From Pseudomonadota bacterium (lineage in GTDB: Bacteria; Pseudomonadota; Gammaproteobacteria; Steroidobacterales; Steroidobacteraceae): 64,000 bases of DNA. Below are positions 60,661-64,000 of the stretch, in pieces; within the stretch, counting starts at the first letter, position 1, and every line of letters starts with the position of its first letter. The notes under the pieces were generated by a model. That model was not told the origin of the DNA. It ran no database searches and saw only the letters and a program-made list of their open reading frames with translations. Position numbers and translations under genes: made by a program. The stretch covers positions 496,001 through 560,000 of the forward strand of contig JAFEDU010000001.1 in NCBI GenBank assembly GCA_018241425.1. The letters run 5' to 3'.

Positions 60661-61806
60661 TTATGAATGCAGCAGTACCGCTGCATCCGCGCTCCAGCTT
60701 ACGAAGACCTCGTCACTCCAGTCGATGGCGGCCTGTGAAGTGCGCCGCTCGTTCTGTGCAAAAACCGTGACAAGCTTGCCGCTCGCGGTCTTGATGCGGT
60801 AAGTGGAGCGATTGCCCAGGTATCCGAGCTCCCACACAGTACCGCGCAATTCGTTGGTGCGCACCGCGCTTGACGGTTCTTTGCCCAGGCGCACCTTTTC
60901 GGGGCGCAGCGCCACCCAGACGCGCTGTCCGATGGCAACCTCGCGGGCGGCATCGACGAGCAGCTCGCCCCCGGTCTCGGTGCAGGACACCCGCACCAGG
61001 CCGGGCTCGCACCCGCACACCGTGCCCTCGAAGAAATTGGTCGTGCCAACGAAGTCGGCCACGAAGCGGCTACTCGGGAATTCGTAGATCTCGGCGGGGG
61101 TGCCGACCTGCACCACCTGCCCCTTGTCCATGACCGCGATGCGGCTCGCGAGCGCCATCGCCTCGTCCTGGTCGTGCGTGACCACGATGAAGGTGATGCC
61201 GAGCTTGTACTGCAGGTCCATGAGCTCGAACTGAGTCTGCTCGCGCAACTTCTTGTCGAGGGCCGACAGTGGCTCATCGAGCAGCAGCACCTTGGGGCGG
61301 CGGATGAGCGCGCGCGCCAGCGCCACGCGCTGGCGCTGCCCGCCGGAGAGCTGGTGCGGCTTGCGCTTGCCGAGCGCGCCGAGCTGCACCATGTCGAGTG
61401 CCTCCTGGACCCGCTGGCGCCGGGTCGCCTCGTCCAGGGCGAGGCGCCTGAGCCCGTAGCCCACGTTGCTCTCGACCGTCATGTGCGGGAAGAGCGCATA
61501 GGACTGGAACATCATGTTCACGGGACGCTCGTGCGGCGGCACGTCGCCCATGTCGGCCCCGTCGATGAGGATGCGACCGCTGGTCGGGCTCGCAAAGCCG
61601 GCCAGCATGCGCAGGAGCGTCGTCTTGCCGCAGCCGGAGGACCCCACCAGCGCGAACATCTCGCCCTTGAAGATGCTGAGGCTGATGTTGTCCACGGCCG
61701 TGTGCGTGCCGTAGGTCTTGGTGACCCCGTCGATCAGGATCTGCGGTTTTGCAGCAGGATCAAGCCAGGGCCGGTCAGCGAGTGGTTTTGACTGAGTTGC
61801 AATCAT
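60661..61806 (-). CDS. Polyamine-type ABC transporter ATPase (PotA/PotG-like)
   Basis: A 381-residue ATPase (PotG 377, PotA 378). Walker A is ALVGSSGCGKTTLLRMLAG, Q-loop NMMFQSYALFPHMTV, signature HQLSGGQRQRVALARALI, Walker B VLLLDEPLSALD and the H-loop His is in IVVTHDQDEAMAL. The C-terminal regulatory domain includes a TOBE-type part (ELRGTVWELGYLGNRSTYRI). The family serves polyamines, betaines or other cations. No permease or binding protein gene is within the window; they may lie past base 64000. It is 21 bases after the GcvT-like gene and 39 before the receptor, within one run. Confidence 0.9.
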   Translation of the reverse strand: MIATQSKPLADRPWLDPAAKPQILIDGVTKTYGTHTAVDNISLSIFKGEMFALVGSSGCGKTTLLRMLAGFASPTSGRILIDGADMGDVPPHERPVNMMFQSYALFPHMTVESNVGYGLRRLALDEATRRQRVQEALDMVQLGALGKRKPHQLSGGQRQRVALARALIRRPKVLLLDEPLSALDKKLREQTQFELMDLQYKLGITFIVVTHDQDEAMALASRIAVMDKGQVVQVGTPAEIYEFPSSRFVADFVGTTNFFEGTVCGCEPGLVRVSCTETGGELLVDAAREVAIGQRVWVALRPEKVRLGKEPSSAVRTNELRGTVWELGYLGNRSTYRIKTASGKLVTVFAQNERRTSQAAIDWSDEVFVSWSADAAVLLHS

Positions 61807-61827
61807 CTGCCGGTGGCTGATTATGCT

Positions 61828-63048
61828 TCAGAAGTCTGCCGGCGGGGTGGTGCGCCGGCGTGCCGGCGCAAAGAAGGGCCGATCGACGACCCGCGCACGC
61901 ACCATGCGGCGCTCCCATACCAGCTCGCGGTTCAGGTACACCTCGGCCCACAGCGTGGAGCCCGTGGCGATGAACGGCGCGTCGACCATGGCCAGCGCCA
62001 GGTTGCGCTTGCAGGTGGGGGACCAGATCGCAGACGTCACGCTACCGGCCTCCCTGCGCCCGGAAGCCTCGGTGTACAGGAGCGCATTGTAGGCGGGCTT
62101 GGTGCCCTCGATGTCGAGGCCGACGAGCTGGCGCCTGGGCCCCCGTGCCACCTCCTGCAGCAGCGCGCGCCGACCCGTGAAGTGCCCCTTCTTGTAGTCA
62201 ATGAGCCAGGAGAGCCCGAGCTCGATCGGCGAGCGTTCGGTGCCCAGGTAGAGCGTATGGGCGGCCGAGACGAAGTCGACTTTCGGCAGGATGAACCCGG
62301 CCTCGATGCGCACCATGTTGAGGGCCTTCGACCCGATCGGCCGGACCGCCCGGGTACGACCGAACTCCATCAGCGCATCCCAGACTGCCTCGGCATCCTG
62401 AGGCTGCATCCACAGCTCGTACCCCAGGTCGCCGGTAAAGCCGGTGCGCGACACCATGAGCGTGACCGTAGGGCCGCCGCCTGCGCGCGGCATCGAGAAC
62501 TCACCGTGCTCGAAGGGCTTGAGGCGCTCGATACCGGCAATTCCGACCCCGCGCAGGAGCTTGGCGGAGATCGGCCCCTGGACGGCCAGGGCCGCGACTT
62601 CCTCGGTGATCTCGCGGATCTCGACGTCATATCCGATGGCCGAGGCCTCGAACCAGTCGAGCTGCCGTTCGGCGGTACACACGCGGTAGTCGTTGGCCGC
62701 CAGGCAGAACACCGTGCCGTCGTCGATGATCTTCCCCGCATCGTCACACCAGACCGTGTACGCGACCTTGCCGGGGCTGAGCTTCCCCATGTCGCGGGTC
62801 ACGAGCCGGTTCAGGAAACGCAGCGCGTCCGGCCCGGACACCCGGTACTTCACCATCGGGGTGAGGTCGTACAGAGAACTCGCGTTGCGGACGGAGAAGT
62901 ACTCCTGCTCGACGTTCGTGAACACGTCGAAGGTCGAATAGCCGGCCCACGGTACGTAACTGTCGAGCTGGCTGTACTCGCGCTGACGCTCGTGGAAGGG
63001 CGTCTTCAGCAGCGGTTGGCGAAAATGCGGTGCGGTCTCGGTCAGCAT
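61828..63048 (-). CDS. GcvT-like aminomethyltransferase family protein
   Basis: A 406-residue tetrahydrofolate-dependent methyltransferase/demethylase of the GcvT fold, longer than glycine cleavage T protein (about 365). Family segments include FSVRNASSLYDLTPMVKYRV, FLNRLVTRDMGKLSPGK, VSRTGFTGDLGYELWMQP, MVRIEAGFILPKVDF and the C-terminal barrel EAGSVTSAIWSP. Relatives include DMSP demethylase and sarcosine/dimethylglycine dehydrogenase T domains. It is not with gcvH or gcvP, so it is probably not the glycine cleavage T protein. ATG 63048 is chosen over 63066; the FAD-enzyme gene ends 4 bases before it. Confidence 0.8.
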   Translation of the reverse strand: MLTETAPHFRQPLLKTPFHERQREYSQLDSYVPWAGYSTFDVFTNVEQEYFSVRNASSLYDLTPMVKYRVSGPDALRFLNRLVTRDMGKLSPGKVAYTVWCDDAGKIIDDGTVFCLAANDYRVCTAERQLDWFEASAIGYDVEIREITEEVAALAVQGPISAKLLRGVGIAGIERLKPFEHGEFSMPRAGGGPTVTLMVSRTGFTGDLGYELWMQPQDAEAVWDALMEFGRTRAVRPIGSKALNMVRIEAGFILPKVDFVSAAHTLYLGTERSPIELGLSWLIDYKKGHFTGRRALLQEVARGPRRQLVGLDIEGTKPAYNALLYTEASGRREAGSVTSAIWSPTCKRNLALAMVDAPFIATGSTLWAEVYLNRELVWERRMVRARVVDRPFFAPARRRTTPPADF

Positions 63049-63052
63049 GGCG

Positions 63053-64000
63053 TCAGGCGGCCTCACGAATCACCTGCCGGGCGGCATTACGGCCGGCGAG
63101 CCCCATGACGCCACCGCCGGGGTGGCAGCCGGCACCGCAGAGGTAAAGGCCCGGCACGGGGGTCTGGTACTGGGCCGCGCCCGGCACCGGCCGCACCATC
63201 ATGAACTGGTCCAGGGTCAGCTCCGCGTGGTGCCAGTGGCCGCCATTGATGCGGAACTCGCGCTCGATGTCCGGAGGCGTCAGGAGCTGCGTTGCGCTCA
63301 CCGCCGCGCGCAGCTGCGGCGCGTACCGCCCGAGGGTTGCGAGGATGCGCTCGGTGAAGGGTTCGCGCTGTACCTCCCAGCCGCCCTTCACCGCGTAGGG
63401 CGCGTACTGCACGATGACCGACATGACGTGCTTCCCGGACGGGGCGAGCGCCGGGTCGGCCAGCGTGGGGATCGTCACCTCGAGCATCGGCTGCTCGGAG
63501 AACTCGCCGTACTTCGCATGGTTGTAGGCACGCTCGATGTAGTCCGATGACGGCGCCACCAGCAGCCGCCCGCGCAAGGCCGCTTCGGCGAGCCCCGAGA
63601 ACTGCGGCAGGCGGTCCAGGGCGAGGTGCAGCTTCGCGGTGAAGCCGCGGGTGCGGACCTGGGTAACCCGTCGGGTGAAGCCGGCATCCAGGTGCTCGGC
63701 GCCCAGAAGCGCGAGGAATGTGGTCTTGGGATCGGCGTTGGACACGACGGTGGCGGCGCTGACCTGCTCGCCGGAGGCAAGCGCGACGCCGCAGACGCGG
63801 TCCTCGCGTACCAGGATCCGGGCCACGGGGGCGCCGGTCCGCACCTCGACGCCCGCGCTCGTGGCGGCACGCGCCAGTGCATCGGACAGTGCCCCGAGGC
63901 CACCCTCCGGCAGCGACAGGACCTCGCTCCCCTGCGATGCCGCGGCCCGGTACAGCAGTGACACCAGGGTGCCGGGCGAGCGGGGACCTAAGTTGGTCCC
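63053..64000 (-). CDS. Phytoene-dehydrogenase-like FAD/NAD(P) oxidoreductase (partial, N-terminus outside window)
   Basis: The C-terminal 315 residues of an FAD-dependent oxidoreductase of the phytoene desaturase/PYROXD2 type; the frame is open to base 64000. It includes GGLGALSDALARAATSAGVE, the middle FAD-domain text ATVVSNADPKTTFLALLG, and the C-terminal FAD-binding segment PVPGLYLCGAGCHPGGGVMG. Members reduce or oxidise isoprenoid, steroid or amine-like compounds. The Rossmann N-terminus with the dinucleotide motif is not visible. It is the first gene seen in the four-gene minus-strand cassette. Confidence 0.8.
   Translation of the reverse strand, partial: GTNLGPRSPGTLVSLLYRAAASQGSEVLSLPEGGLGALSDALARAATSAGVEVRTGAPVARILVREDRVCGVALASGEQVSAATVVSNADPKTTFLALLGAEHLDAGFTRRVTQVRTRGFTAKLHLALDRLPQFSGLAEAALRGRLLVAPSSDYIERAYNHAKYGEFSEQPMLEVTIPTLADPALAPSGKHVMSVIVQYAPYAVKGGWEVQREPFTERILATLGRYAPQLRAAVSATQLLTPPDIEREFRINGGHWHHAELTLDQFMMVRPVPGAAQYQTPVPGLYLCGAGCHPGGGVMGLAGRNAARQVIREAA

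Overview
The window is 64 kb of a gene-dense, very GC-rich chromosome (about 70% GC by eye). There is no gap above 300 bases, and I see no tRNA, rRNA, CRISPR array, insertion sequence or phage gene. A bifunctional ThrA in a thrA-thrB-thrC operon, lipid A aminoarabinose (arn) genes, a fused E1 2-oxoacid dehydrogenase, a CysB-sized LysR regulator, CstA with YbdD and a long TonB-dependent receptor all point to a free-living, aerobic, Gram-negative gammaproteobacterium. The Xanthomonadales/Nevskiales/Steroidobacterales side is plausible; that placement is inference from gene content only. Many genes in a run overlap by 4 bases (ATGA or GTGA), GTG starts are common, and several single genes have a -10-like box directly before the ATG and no Shine-Dalgarno, suggesting leaderless mRNAs.

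Layout. 0-5.5 kb: the start of an efflux adaptor (cut by the window edge), an exported repeat protein, tatD, an M20 peptidase, two small membrane proteins and a NERD-domain protein. 5.5-10.2 kb: thrABC on the minus strand. 10.4-14.1 kb: xdhC, an unknown gene and a MocA-type cytidylyltransferase (molybdenum cofactor handling), facing a CitE-like lyase and MaoC hydratase pair. 14.2-20.6 kb: a sulfate assimilation block (cysI, DUF934, cysB-like, cysH, cysG, cysK). 20.8-23.4 kb: modB, modC and a DUF4239 membrane protein.

23.5-36.6 kb: aromatic acid catabolism. paaABCDEGIZ runs on the minus strand, divergent from the repressor gene paaX. paaK follows a fused E1 and an E2 of a 2-oxoacid dehydrogenase in what looks like one operon, controlled by a divergent Lrp-type gene. 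36.6-44.6 kb: an exported TPR protein coupled to a FadB-like bifunctional enzyme, YceI, alanine dehydrogenase with its own Lrp-type regulator, a quinone oxidoreductase and a LysE-type exporter. 44.7-51.8 kb: a complete-looking arn operon in which the two halves of ArnA are separate genes. 51.9-58 kb: cstA-ybdD, hutF and hutG (histidine degradation by the formylglutamate route) and murJ. 58-64 kb: a four-gene minus-strand cassette (FAD oxidoreductase, GcvT-like protein, polyamine-type ABC ATPase, TonB-dependent receptor) that is the best candidate for an undescribed uptake/demethylation system.

How it fits together: PaaK and possibly the 2-oxoacid dehydrogenase would feed phenylacetyl-CoA to PaaABCE. 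PaaG and PaaZ open the ring, and the FadB-like enzyme could replace the missing PaaF and PaaH. Threonine, cysteine and siroheme synthesis, alanine and histidine catabolism, molybdate supply and envelope modification make up the rest.
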